NCBI GenBank assembly: GCA_963995525.1
Contig: OZ023206.1
Coordinates: forward strand, 25,870,206 to 25,934,205
DNA: 64,000 nucleotides
Origin: Escarpia spicata
Lineage: Eukaryota > Annelida > Polychaeta > Sabellida > Siboglinidae
Reading direction: 5' to 3'
How positions within the stretch are numbered: the first letter of the stretch is position 1; every line of letters begins with the position of its first letter. The position numbers and the translations under genes are program-made. A model generated the notes under the pieces. It saw only the letters and a program-made list of their open reading frames with translations, did not search any database and had not been told where the DNA came from. This document shows positions 1 to 11,202 of this stretch, in pieces.

Positions 1-2394
1 GAAGACAAGAGTGTAAGCATGTTCGGTGGTCTCCATGTTGAAATGGCAATGTAAAAAACATTCGGGGACGACTTGAAGGCCGCTGGGTGGACAACTGCAC
101 TGGCCCAAGCAGGAATCGCCTCCTGTGGAACAGCTGACTCCTTACTCAAGGCATCACACCTCACCAGGACTAGACATGCCCACAAAGTGAGTGCTCTGAT
201 CCTGGCGAAACTCCAGCACGATACCTTCACACACACTATGACTGAAGGACTTCACGATGAGAGGGCCAGCGAAACGTGGAGACTACATATGATCAGGAAG
301 AGCCCAACATTTCAGTATTGGGACACCATCCTCAAGATGGAAATACTTAGTCTGATTTTCGTGCGGGCAAACCAAGAACGAACGAGACTTCCCCTTGTAT
401 GTGGAACCACTGAAGGTTTTGGTGGGTTGGTTCTTTTCCGTTGATCATCAGAACTATGACAGGTGGATTCCCGTACACATACAAGACATGGAGAGCCTAC
501 CTAGAGCCATCCAAGACAAATTCAAAGACAAAGACCACTGGGTTGTTTCGAAGACATCTAGGCGATTCTTAACCATATCAACGGACCAGGCTCACGAGCA
601 AAATAATGACCTGATGAAGGGTACAGGGGGTGCAGTGGGACTGACAGAGAATCATTCAGCTTTCAAGAAGTGGATGATAGCTGGACCTGAGCAAGCACGA
701 TTCTTCAAGAGTTTAAGGAGGAGTTTACTCCAGAAGAAGAAAATAAAAAAACAAACACCACGAGGAGGGACTGTCAACACAGAAGACATTCAAAGAGTAA
801 ACATTTGGTCTTGTTCAGGCTATCTCGGAGATGAGCAATCCTTTCCTAGATGCCAGCTCTGAAATGTTAACAATGGCCACTCGGAATGTCCTCGACGAGT
901 CTGTTGTGAAAACAGTCCGTACCGTGGAAAAAGTGGGCAGGGAGCAATACAACGCTTACCGTCAATCAGTGCTAACTGACTGCAAACGCTCGATCTATCC
1001 ATGAGCCTATCAAGAAAAATCACTGTCTCTGTTTAGTTGTCCAACACCCAAGGCAAATACCAAGCAGGCAGGGCAGATCTCACTGCTGAAGGATGATGTG
1101 TCACTCTTCTCCAGATTATATATAGTCATGCAGAATAGGAATGGAACCTTCTTCAAGCATGAAAATCACCCATATCGTTCATCTCTCTCTGACAGGGGTA
1201 AACTACGACAAGGGAAGAAGTCGGATTTGCTGCGCATTCTGACCCAAGAGATAGATGAGCCACATACAGAACGTCCTAGATCATTCTGTGTGAACATTCG
1301 TGATGGTGCTGCTGTTGTGCACCTCCTGCCAAGCATTATCGTCACCATATTTGATGAATATACCAGTCGCGTGTTTCTTCCACACATCATGCAGCAGTTG
1401 GAGACCTCTACAAGAGATGACGTCGTCTGGGACACGTAGTTATCCAGCAGCATCAAAGAGTCAACCAGGGAGAAACGTGGCAAAGGAATCAGAAGGAAGG
1501 TTGCTGGTCAAAATATTAAGGTTCCAGGGAACTGGGCAGATTTCCTATATGACACCACCAATAAGCAAGAACTCTTTGCATTCCTTTCCAGCAAGGTTGT
1601 GGCTGCCGAATGCAAAGAAGACAAGCAGATCTTCATTACATCTGACAGCACAGTTTTCAGCAGAGGCACCAGCCACTGCATGTCGAAGTGTGACCACGAG
1701 GAAACGGATACAAGAATACTTATCCAATTGCAAGATGCCATGGAGAGTGGTTCTAACATCAGCTTGGTGCACACTGTGGACACTGATGTAGTCGTAATCC
1801 TCATCGACAAATTCCACGCCATCGTCACCAAATATCCACTTGCACACATCATCTGGGTTGCTTTTGGCACAGGGATGAACTTCGTGTACCTACATATCAA
1901 TGCCATCTGCCATGGGCTGGGCAAAGATACATCCACAGCCCTTCCACAGTTTCACAGGGTGTGATATAGGGTCAACATTCCATAGAAAGGGGAAGAAGTC
2001 AACATGGGAAGCCTAGAATTCCTATCCTGTGGTTACCCAGGCATCCAACTACATGGCAGGAAACCCCTACACTACACCCAATTGACAGTGGACTCCCTAC
2101 ACTTCCAATCACTGGAGCGATTCACAGTCGTTATCTATGACAAGACAAGCACTCTGGAATTTGCGAATGAGGTACGGGGAGAGTTGTTCTGCAAGAAGAA
2201 CAAAACGATGGAGAACATTCCACCTACTCAGGAGGCTTTGCTACAACATTCGAGGCGTGTTGCCTACCAAGCTGGAATCTGGACGACATATGAAATGATC
2301 AAACAGCAAACTTGTACTCCAGAAGGGATGGACATTCGAAACAGAGAGCAAGACCTGGCTTCCTGAGCGGAGCCTCCAAATCGTGCAGTCAACT
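1..2394 (+). pseudogene. Decayed member of a repetitive invertebrate protein family (transposon-associated, function unknown)
   Basis: A long degenerate coding region runs in from the left edge and is spread over several frames. Family-like segments in order are MFGGLHVEMAM (positions 19-51), GIASCGTADSLLKASHLTR (about 112-170), VGWFFSVDHQNYDRWIPVHI (about 425-480), AHEQNN and GGAVGLTENHSAF (590-670), DGAAVVHLLPS (about 1300-1335), KCDHEETDTRILIQLQDA (about 1688-1740), VDTDVVVILI (about 1780-1805) and TVVIYDKTSTLEF (about 2135-2165). From recall, these belong to a protein found in many copies in marine invertebrate genomes and usually annotated as uncharacterised. Its repetitive nature suggests a mobile-element protein, but I know of no proven activity. 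A TAA at 52-54, frame changes near 400, 860, 1440 and 1600, and missing joints show that this copy is dead. The 3' end is replaced by an RTE LINE near 2395. Confidence 0.7.
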
Positions 2395-3070
2395 GGTGTT
2401 CGAACGGAATAAGGAGATAGACAGACCAATTGTAAAGATACTGGGAGGCAAGCGGGAAAAAGTAACACACTTCAAATATCTAAGGTCAGTCGTGGAAGAG
2501 ACAGGAGGCATGGAAACGGAGATCAAACAGAGAGTGAGTGCAGCTTGGAGAAATTGGAAGACATGCAGTGGAGTGTTGTGCGACAGGAGGATGCCAGTGA
2601 AGTTGAAGGGGAAGATCTATAAAACAGTAGTCAAGCCAGCAATGCTGTACGGGGCAGAGACCTGGGCAACAACGAAAGGACAAAAAGCAAGGATAGAAAT
2701 GAATGAGATGAGGATGCTGAAGTGGATGTCTGGAGTAACAAAGAAAGATAAGATCCGAAACGAATATATTAGAGGAGTAACGAGAGTGACACAAGCATCC
2801 AAAAAGATAACAGAGAAACTACTGAAATGGTATGGGCATGAGATGAGAAGGGAAGAGGAGCACATAGTGAGAAGAGTGCTAAATGCAGATATACCAGGAA
2901 GAAGAAGGAGAGGACGATCGAAGACCATATGGAAAGACACATGCAGAAGAGACATGGAAATCGTGGGTCTGAGTGCAGATGTGGTGATGGACAGGGCGAC
3001 ATGGAGAAAGAAAATTACCAGCCATACCGACGACCCCAGATGACGCGAAAAGTCAGAGAAGAAGAAGATT
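2395..3070 (+). pseudogene. 3' end of an RTE-clade LINE (end of reverse transcriptase ORF and tail)
   Basis: One open frame to the TGA at 3041-3043 carries the C-terminal part of an RTE-type ORF2. It reads, in order, THFKYLRSVVEETGG, AAWRNWKTCSGVLCDRRMP, LYGAETWATTKGQ, RMLKWMSGVTKKDKIRN, LLKWYGHEMRR and GRRRRGRSKTIWKD. This is the conserved stretch that follows the palm domain in RTE elements. The endonuclease and the catalytic YADD are absent, so this is a 5'-truncated insertion, the usual outcome of target-primed reverse transcription. A short GAAGAAGAAGA-type tail (3058-3070) closes it. The fragment fused in frame to the end of the older transposon-family pseudogene, which explains the hybrid reading frame at 2312-3043. 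A fragment of what looks like the same family's 5' half lies at 34.5-35.4 kb. Confidence 0.8.
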
Positions 3071-3889
3071 GAAAATATGTTGCTATCCCATTACGTTGTA
3101 GTAAATTCAATAATAAAGACTTTTAACGAGCCAAACGGAAACTGAAGACTATGAACTAATAAAGTGTTAGAAACATAGTAGGATCTTTTGTCTGTAATGT
3201 CCCTCAAACTTGCAAAGCTACATCAGCTTGTTTGAGCTAGCTTTACTAGCTCAAACAAGCTGAAAATTAAGCAATGTAACATTTCATTGACATCTGGTGA
3301 CCCCAATATGGCCCGGAATTGAAAGCCATAGTAGATTTGTGTTGAGCCTTGCCAAAGTATAACTATATGCCAAATTACCTGAAAATCAGAGCATGTAACT
3401 AAAAAAATGAATTTTTCAATGTTTTGTTCTACCATTTTTTCTAAGTAGCTGAAACAGGCTCCAGCAAGGTCATGTGACTTGGTTCCAATAAATTTATCAA
3501 AAGTCATGGCACACAGATTGTCAGGAAAAAATTTGGTGCTTTTGTCCGGCATGTCCACATCATGTTGCTTAGCTGTCTCACTACCACAAGCGTGTCTTAC
3601 TTGACGAACGATTCCATAGTATTAGTGCCTTCATATTGGCAAGAATGGCTGCATTCCGATAAAAAGTGACATCACATTTCAGGCCAGCATATTTGAACTG
3701 AAATTATAAATAAACAATCTCACTTCTCACAATTTGTCTCTGTCTGAGACCATGTTCCGAGTTATGAAACAACATATATACAACTTATTGTGGGGGGACA
3801 GGTGTAACCATAACGGTGGTTATCAAACTTGTGGGCGGACAGGTATAACCATGATGGTTATTAAAACAAACTATTATAACAAAAGGTAT
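3071..3889. other. Unassigned stretch with an uncharacterised 111-codon minus-strand frame
   Basis: No recognisable gene. A minus-strand frame at 3223-3558 begins MDMPDKSTKFFPDNL and has no family I know; its end coincides with a perfect hairpin. Around 3790-3870 two imperfect ~42-bp units, each containing GGACAGGT and TAACCAT, follow one another as a short tandem duplication. Confidence 0.3.
3223..3263. repeat. Perfect 18-bp inverted repeat with 5-nt loop
   Basis: The arm at 3223-3240 (TCAGCTTGTTTGAGCTAG) is matched exactly by its reverse complement at 3246-3263, with loop CTTTA at 3241-3245. This could form a strong hairpin. No poly-T run or other terminator context follows, so its role is unknown. 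Confidence 0.85.
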
Positions 3890-4042
3890 GTGTTTTGTAT
3901 CCACAATAAAAAACTATAAAAGGAGAAGGGGAACACCCATTGGGCCGGAGTTGACATCGGTTTGGTGATTGCCGTGTTGTATGTTGTAGTGAAAGTTATA
4001 GTCTTACCAGTCGATCCTGAAATGAATGGCAGTATGCCGTAA
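3890..4042 (+). pseudogene. Decayed last exon of a CD225/dispanin paralogue
   Basis: In one frame ending at a TAA (4040-4042) the sequence reads KEKGNTHWAGVDIGLVIAV and continues as a hydrophobic segment. Aligned with the last exon of the intact CD225 gene at 45197-45356 (KEANTINWVGLVMGIVIYG), it keeps the KE..NT..W.G....GLV pattern and the membrane segment. An in-frame TAA at 3917-3919 interrupts it. The match to the acceptor-side arginine codon near 3890 is weak. I see no counterpart of the first two exons upstream. The downstream flank is clearly paralogous to that of the intact gene, which supports a segmental duplication rather than a chance match. Confidence 0.5.
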
Positions 4043-4109
4043 TCATACTACTGAAACCAACGGGATCACGAATTGGAAACGGAATGAATTTGTTTACGGA
4101 TACTTCGAT

Positions 4110-5120
4110 ATGTTTCAGTGTAAGTGAAGCTCGCAAATGTTCGCAGTGCTAACATTTACGCAATCAGTAGTTAATGTGTTACTTTTCTATTCCGAGCATA
4201 CGGAGGGTTATATCTGATACTAATATCTTATATTTGGTTCTTCGACATGCCATAATTTTTTAACTAAATTCTTAAAAAAATGTATAACCCCAAAATCTAG
4301 ATGATTCTACCAATACTACGGGGAATGATAGTAGTATGTCACATGATATAAATATCAACGTCTTAACATCTAATAACAACGCTCTCGCACAGTGCCACAA
4401 TGTAGTACATGGAATGCTACACGATTGATTGAAGTTACAATAAATGTTACCAATGTAACACAATGGAATGATATTGCCCTCAGTATTACAATGAATATTA
4501 CATAGTTGTGTAGTATTATAATAAATATCACAATTAACGTTAAATACTCGAATAGTATAGTAATTAGTGTTACAATAATTGTTACACAGTGGATTCTCAT
4601 TACAATCAGTGTCCCCATCTTCGTCATTTTACGACCCAACTCTCCACTATACCGTTGAAAATACTATTGATATAGCATAAGTATTATGAATATCGTTTGT
4701 ATATGAATTATGATTGCATCGCGGTTCAGTATCTAGAAAACAGACCATTGTCAAAATGCATTATCACGAATGCAATGTGTTTGTAATTGATTGAGTTAAA
4801 GATTAACATGATGGTTGAGTATATAAACAAAAACATCATAATATATAATTAAGGTTTATGGTATATATACGCCCCAGTTACATTGACAACGTATTTCATG
4901 ACTTTCCAATGCTACCGCAAGGTTTTATTGAGAATCACACACTTATCTTCATGAATTGCTTTACGTACAAACACCGCGATACCGCGACTTCGATGCTGTG
5001 CACAACTGACTGCTACATCAAACTAATAAATACAGCTTCATTCCTTAAATGTTATGGTGGTTTTAGCTTTCGAATTTCTCAGTACTTGATTTAGATGTAT
5101 AATTTGCGTCGAATTCTCAC
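4110..5120 (+). repeat. Segmental duplication, copy A (paralogous to 45357-46512)
   Basis: The stretch matches the 3' flank of the CD225 gene collinearly, with clear divergence and small indels. Shared blocks include AGTGCTAACATTTACGCAAT (4147; 45391), ACGGAGGGTTATATCTGA (4200; 45440), a field of degenerate repeats built from TGTTACACAATGGAAT-like units (about 4430-4600; 45720-45965), and CTTTACGTACAAACACCGCG (4959; 46349). Short open frames at 4858-5094 and 46201-46416 are paralogous but have no recognisable product. Confidence 0.85.
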
Positions 5121-5159
5121 ACATTTGAAACACTAACGGAACCTCCTAACTCCAGCCGT

Positions 5160-5450
5160 ATGTAGGTATGTGTGCTTGCGTCCGTGAGTGTGTGCGTGTA
5201 TGTGTGCGTACGTGAATGCATGCGTGTGTGTAGTGTGTGTGAGTGCGTGCGCACGCGTGTGCATGATTGGTGTGTGTATATGAGTGTGCGTGAGTATGTG
5301 TATTTATGTGTGTGTGCGTGCGTGAATGTGTGTGTGTGGTGTGTGTGGTGTGTGTGCGTGTGTATGATTGGTGTGTGCGTGTATGAGTGTGCGTGTGTAT
5401 TTGTGTGCGTATGTGTGTGTGTGTGTGTGTGTGGCGGGGTGTGGGTGTGT
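5160..5450. repeat. TG-rich imperfect microsatellite
   Basis: The stretch is mostly TG/TGTGTGCG variants with interruptions. Long open frames in several phases are low-complexity artefacts. Confidence 0.9.
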
Positions 5451-5825
5451 CTGGATGTTGCAGTATCTTGTAACATGGATGATGTTTGTACGAGAACAAT
5501 ATCAGAATGTGTACCTTTAAACTACATAAAATTGTGATATCTAAACACAGAAATATATAGTATAAAAATTAACTGTGAGCAATAATAGTTACATGTTATT
5601 TCTAACAGAGATAACATGTTGCAACATTCGTACGTCGCATTATAATATAGAATGAGGTATATCAGGTGTAGTTACACGTGTCTCAAATTACGCCATTATG
5701 TGTATGTGCAACCATTTTTTTCGAGCGCTGCGACGAATTTGTTTGGAATTTTGTATAATTAACAGGCCCAAGAACATTATTTATTGAACCCTAATGAACT
5801 AATTGTGTACATTACATATATAAGC
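5451..5825. other. No recognised feature
   Basis: AT-rich DNA between two microsatellite blocks. I see no gene, repeat or mobile-element signature. Confidence 0.4.
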
Positions 5826-5880
5826 ATGTGGATCTATGTGCGTATGTATGTGCGTATGTATGTGCGTATGCGTGTATGTA

Positions 5881-5960
<80 letters not shown>

Positions 5961-6060
5961 TGTGTATGATGTATGTGTGTATGTATGTATGTATGTATGT
6001 ATGTATGTATGTATGTAGGTATGTAGGTATGTATGTATGTATGTACGTAGGTATGCATGT
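5826..6060. repeat. Compound (TG)n and (TATG)n microsatellite
   Basis: TATG/CGTATG units lead into an uninterrupted TG run (about 5885-5952), followed by (TATG)n to about 6050. Open frames here in both strands are artefacts. Confidence 0.95.
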
Positions 6061-6128
6061 AAAATGTTGCATACCCCATATTCGACTTCAAATAACACAC
6101 ATAACACATTGACAATGATATACTTCGT

Positions 6129-6293
6129 GCGTTAACAGTTATTGCGTTAACAGTTATTGCGTTAACAGTTATTGCGTTAACAGTTATAGCGTTAACAGTT
6201 ATTGCGTTAACAGTTATTGCGTTAACAGTTATTGCGTTAACAGTTGTTGCGTGAACAGTTGTTGCGTTAACAGTTATTGCGTTAACAGTTGTT
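6129..6293. repeat. 15-bp tandem array, 11 units
   Basis: Eleven head-to-tail units of GCGTTAACAGTTATT with few substitutions (A/G at the 13th base in units 8, 9 and 11; GTGAAC instead of GTTAAC in unit 9). Each typical unit carries the palindrome GTTAAC. Because the unit is 15 bp, every frame stays open and reads as a repeated pentapeptide. It is a minisatellite; no coding role is implied. Confidence 0.95.
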
Positions 6294-7290
6294 GCTGTGA
6301 TATATTTATTGCTGTTATATACACTATGACATTTAAATTGAATTTGACATATTATCCCGTGAAAACAGTTATAATTCACCTTCATTAACGTCATATTGTT
6401 CGACCTTATAACGCCGTGCAGCGGTCTCTAACATATGTCGTACACATTGCACAACAATGCCCAATTGTGTGACATGATATGTATGTATGCATTTTCATAT
6501 AGGACCGAGTCCACCGATACAGTGTATTACACTGTCTGCACTGCCTGTTCAGCGTCTCGCACACTTCAGACCGGGAAGTAACTTCTGCCGCTGGCAACAA
6601 GATCCAGTGGGTTAGAGGTAGAGACCACCACTCTGTTAGTCCACGATCGGTTACATATATACCTCCTGTGTGGGACATTTTACTTTCCATGGCATAGACA
6701 TCAGATAGGAGGGACAAACGGTTTTAGTGTTTCTTCCAAAAGATACAGCCAACGTGAAATGAATGACATTGCCTACGTTTGGAAAAGGCGGCAGGTGAAA
6801 TCGTACCATCGTCTCCTCGACCGACATTCCGGCGCTCTATCGCGCGACCACCGTTCCCCACAAACCATGATTGTGTACGATGCTGAAACGTTGTCGGTGA
6901 AAAGACTGAATAGGGTTCTTTTCAGCGGCAACAAAACATACTCTATTTCTATGCCAGCTGGCGTTTGATGCGTTATCGCTGTTGTAGTCCTTCCGACGAC
7001 TGACCTCTATTATTAGGTTACAAGACCCGGTAGTTATCGACATGGATGACTGACGTCAAACAACAGCGGTGCGTGCCAAGTCACTGACACAAATGCCAGC
7101 AGGCGAAAGCGTCACGCCAATCACAGCTCGGGTCGCTTCGTACGGGTAATTCCCGTATTAAATCGGTCTGGGATCGTCCTCGATCTAGTTAGTTCATAAC
7201 GTAGCGAAGTGACCCCACAGCCACATACATTTCACATAAGAGTACGTAAATAAAAAATGCACGTGTTTTATTAATCTTGAGAAAAATAAA
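6294..7290. other. Unassigned stretch
   Basis: It contains two uncharacterised short frames (6406-6717 minus, 103 codons; 6759-6968 plus, 69 codons) with no recognisable domain and no splice context that I can support. I see no tRNA head, TIR or LINE motif. Confidence 0.3.
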
Positions 7291-7882
7291 CTGGGCATTG
7301 AAAGGTGAATTTATTTATGTATGCATTTCTGCCAAAATCACGACATTGATAGGACCTGACCTGGACTGCCACGTTTGGATCGTGCGCAGAATAGGCTTGT
7401 GCAACTTAATGCTCCGTACGATGTAACCTGGTCACAAGTATATATATATATATATATATATATAGATATCGTATATGCACTGACAAGAAGGTACATGCGT
7501 TGATTACCAATTGCTATCTGAAATGTGATATCCATATATTCAAACACATGTAATATACAAATATGACCTGATTTTTTAACCAATCCTGTTATACATGTCG
7601 AACCGTCGATTTAAAGACAAACCACATTCAGAGAAGTCATCTTCCCGTGCGAATTAGCTATTGGATGGTATCACAAAGTGGTTTGTATATAATTTAATCA
7701 GTTAGAACAGTTTACAAAGTACTGTTGATGGGATGGTGCTGCTATCTCTGGTATGTATTGTCGCTGAGGTATGCGCTGGTTCCCTCTGGCGATTAAGGCG
7801 TGTAACGTTTTAACTGCCGACGAGTCAGATTTAATTGATTTCATTTAACAAGATTTAACAAGATTGCCATCAAAAAAAAAAA
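7291..7882. repeat. R1 repeat, copy 1 (complete)
   Basis: A ~0.59-kb unit begins CTGGGCATTGAAAGGTGAAT, carries a (TA)n run in its middle (about 7438-7463) and ends AAGATTGCCATC followed by an A-run. The next copy follows directly with a period of 592 bp. The unit has no convincing gene; an 81-codon minus frame is shared by the copies but includes the microsatellite. It behaves as a short dispersed repeat: copies also occur at 17.9-18.95 kb and, inverted, at 30.98 kb. Confidence 0.85.
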
Positions 7883-8029
7883 CTGGGCATTGAAAGGTGA
7901 ATTTATTTATGTATGCATTTCTGCCAAAATCACGACATTGATGGGACCTGACCTGGACTGCCACGTTTGGATCGTGCGCAGAATAGGCTTGTGCAACTTA
8001 ATGCTCCGTACGATGTAACCTGGTCACAA

Positions 8030-8064
<35 letters not shown>
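7883..8064. repeat. R1 repeat, copy 2, left half
   Basis: Near-identical to the first part of copy 1 up to CCTGGTCACAAG and its (TA)n run (about 8031-8064), where the homology stops. The missing second half resumes in a (TA)n run at 17875, 9.8 kb to the right. The copy was therefore split by an insertion into the TA run. Confidence 0.85.
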
Positions 8065-8065
<1 letters not shown>

Positions 8066-8119
8066 CACTATCTACCGCATTGCCTGTACAGTGCCTCATA
8101 ATACCGCATTACCTGTACA
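8065..8119 (+). repeat. Left terminal inverted repeat of the 9.8-kb element
   Basis: It contains two direct copies of ACCGCATTRCCTGTACA (8074-8090 and 8103-8119) separated by GTGCCTCATAAT. The right end carries the same pair in inverse orientation (17816-17832 and 17849-17865) with a spacer also containing GTGCC when read inward. Confidence 0.85.
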
Positions 8120-8260
8120 TTTGTAATGACGACTATTACACACATTTTCACGATCGAATATGCATAAATTATGCACAGTATGAATTCAGTTAACTATTTA
8201 TTTAAATCTAGGTGCTTGTTTTTGGTTTCAATTGCATATTTATAATTACACTAATTTTGA

Positions 8261-8329
8261 TGTACAGGTAATGTTGTTTTAACTAAAACCATATTACCTG
8301 TACATCTGTATATGTACAGGCAATGCGGT
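8261..8329. repeat. Subterminal copies of the terminal motif (left side)
   Basis: Three further motif cores occur: TGTACAGGTAATG (8261-8273), ATTACCTGTACA (8293-8304) and the inverse TGTACAGGCAATGCGGT (8313-8329). The last two face each other and form a near-palindrome. Such subterminal arrays are often transposase-binding sites; that role is inferred here. Confidence 0.75.
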
Positions 8330-8353
8330 GATTTCATGTATATAAACTTACAG

Positions 8354-8419
8354 CCAATGAGCGGCCACTGGCTGACCTTTTATGACCTACGACACAGTTG
8401 TTTTCATGACAATAAAAGG
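8354..8419 (+). promoter_or_regulatory. Possible promoter motifs near the left end of the 9.8-kb element
   Basis: A CCAAT box (8354-8358) stands about 55 bp before a TATA-like AATAAAAGG (8411-8419). This spacing is typical of animal promoters and directs rightward. Downstream, a 37-codon frame begins at the ATG at 8539 (MLIECNMCEVSDC, then an arginine-rich stretch) and contains a possible donor GAG|GTAAGC. Motif evidence only. Confidence 0.25.
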
Positions 8420-8652
8420 CGCCGGTGTTTTGTGTAGAGTTGCGCGAAACTGTATTTGTTTATATTTGATTCCTTGTCATAGCTAGTCGACTGCATTTTA
8501 CTTCGGCATCAAACTGCTATGCTAGTTACACAACTTTAATGCTTATTGAGTGTAATATGTGTGAGGTAAGCGACTGCGTTACCGACACTGACAGTTCTAA
8601 CGAAGCCCATCGCCGGCGTCGAACTCGACGAAGGTCGACAATATTAATATAA

Positions 8653-10534
8653 TTCACGATCAACAAATCCCATGGCCCTTCTGGAATAACAATATTCTAG
8701 AACGAGCTCGTAATGATTCTTGTTCGACATTTTTATTCATATATCAATATTATTCTTAGAAAATTGTCAATGGCATGTTTATATATATATATTAGGTCCG
8801 TCGGACGCACGATTTTTGACGCAGGCGTCTTTTTCCGCGATTTGTTGGTCTATTTTTGTAAGTACTCCACTCAGAACAACAGTTTGCAAACTTTGACGGA
8901 TTAGTTATTCAATATTTAGCACATAGATAATCTTACAGACAAAATGGTGCAGGTTTTTGTTAAAACTGCACAACACAAATTAGGACGCACGATTCAAAAC
9001 CATACATTGCTCATGGGTGGGGGGATACACTGCTTTATATGACAAATTGGAACATCCAAACAAGCACTACTTGACTCTAATCCTAAGTTTGTACATGTTC
9101 TACTGATCTTTTCGTGTTGAATAAAATGAAAATTATAATCAAAGATATACACAATTGACTAATTGTTATAGGATATATTAATAAACTGTCACCAACATTT
9201 AAATGTTTGCTTCGATTTGCTTAAAATCAGGCCACAAAAATGTGATTAACAAATAATTTGATTAATATTATGTCAGATTTCATTGCCATATTGTATTACT
9301 CGTGGACTTTAAAAGGCCTATATGTGTGTTATATAAAAACAGTCAACATAAACACTTTTTGTAAGTAAATAAATTTATTAAGATACAAAATAATATGCAT
9401 GCATACATCTCATTTATTCAGAACACAACTCCACACAAAAATTAAAGTATTTGTCCCAGTAAAACATGTGTATACATGGCTATATTTAACACACCGGTAT
9501 GTTTGGCCATGCAGTCTATACGACCATAATGTAATGACTACTGCAGTATGCATATGAAACAATCTATTGCAGCAACTAACACCATTTTGATAAAATAACA
9601 AAGACACCTTTACAAAGACATCAAAGACATACGGAACAGACTTCATTTGGGGGAGGGCCTGTCTGTTTCATGTTTCTTGAATGGCGGGGGGGGGGGGGTG
9701 ATGCATGCATCAATTTGTGTCTGTAATATATTTATTATGTTCTGTATGTTTCACTGTTATCTATCAATTTCCGGTAAATGATACAGTTGTTTTGCTATAT
9801 ATTAAACAAATGTTTTTGTTGTTGAAATCCTTTCATTGCCCAATCTTTTAGGGGGTGTCCGTCTCGTACACCTATGATCATTATCTTTGAACTGTTGAAC
9901 TTTATTTATAGAGCAGGACCCCAACGGGTAATGTGACTGCCATGAGTTCCAAAATGCAAAGAATCAACACAAAACATGTAACTTACATAACATACAACTA
10001 CCACCCTAAATAGTGAAATTATTAATTGCATACGTTACCACATAGAGATGGTAACAACATAGATCTACCACACAATTGCACTTGTTTGCATTAGCGTGGA
10101 AACGATGACAGTAGTATGCTACATTCAGTCACAGTAACATGCTTATTACAGATCACTTGCTGAACCAATTGACATTCACAGTTGTATGCCTGTTGCTTTT
10201 TAAATAGTATTCTGGTATGAATCTATGCCTATTTTCTGCAAAGAAGGTATGGTCAAACATGTATTGAAGTTCGCGTCAGGTGCAATACTAATTACATGTT
10301 GTACACTTAACGTTCTATCACTCATCTAGTTTGCCAGGCATTTGCATTTGAGAACTACATTAGTCAGTCTGTATAACCAAACATTTTATGTAATTCAAGT
10401 ACTTTTATAACAATAATACCTAATCAGTGTATAAGCTCTATAATGTATATTTAATTATTTTCCTACAGCACATTCTTAATGCAAAACGAAAGGCAATATT
10501 GCATTTATTTTTGCTTTCGATAAGATCTTATCAA
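8653..10534. other. Interior of the 9.8-kb element, left part: no gene recognised
   Basis: AT-rich. Two copies of a short direct repeat TAGG(N)CGCACGATT-like lie near 8800 and 8983. A pure G run (14 G) occurs near 9690. A 78-codon minus-strand frame (9410-9646) has no recognisable domain. Confidence 0.35.
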
Positions 10535-11202
10535 AAATGGCTTGCATGCCATCAATGTCATCATGGTTTGTATACCATAAATATCAGCATGGCTAGCATG
10601 CCACCAATACCAACATGGCATGACTACCCTCAATACCACCATGGTTTGCATACCATTAATACCATCATGGCTTGCACACCACCAATACAATCATGGCTTG
10701 CATACCATCAATACCACCATGGCATGCATACCATCAGTACCACCATGGCCTGCACAGCATCAATAAAATCGTGGTTTGCATCAATACAATCATGGCTTGC
10801 ATATCATCAATACTACCATGGCAAAAATACCATGTGCATAATAATGGGTTGCATACTGTCAATACCGTCAAGGGATGCATGCCATCCATACCACAATGGC
10901 ATGCATACCATCAAGAGCACCATGGCCTGCATGCCACCCGTGCCATCATTGCTTACATTCCATCAATACCATCATGCGTTGAATCGTATCTCTACAATCA
11001 TGCATTTTGATACCACCATGGCATGCATACCATCAATATCATTATGGGTTGCACACTGTCAATACCACCATGGCATGCATGCCATCCATACTATCGTGGC
11101 TTGCATACCGTCAATATCGCCATGGATTGCATACCATCAATACCACCATGGTTTGCATACCACTATGGCTTGCATACCATCAATATCATCATGGTTTGAC
11201 TA
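10535..11202. repeat. 26-bp minisatellite, roughly 25 units
   Basis: The array is built on a 26-bp unit such as CATGGCTTGCATACCATCAA plus TACCAC (units start at 10692, 10718 and 10744). Units are diverged and some are shortened. It carries many CCATGG and GCATGC palindromes. Long frames that look like Tyr/His/Ile-rich proteins (10427-11245, 10672-11010, 11007-11381) are by-products of the 26-bp periodicity. Confidence 0.95.

Noticed and set aside
5117..6107. Long open frames in TG/CA repeats on both strands
   Set aside because: Low-complexity sequence with open frames in several phases at once; no domain or codon signal.
6129..6293. CRISPR-like array
   Set aside because: Units are contiguous with no spacers, and the DNA is animal.
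8539..8652. Confident first exon of a rightward gene in the 9.8-kb element
   Set aside because: Only a short frame with a possible donor. No downstream exon with matching phase could be supported, so it was kept as a note under the promoter entry.
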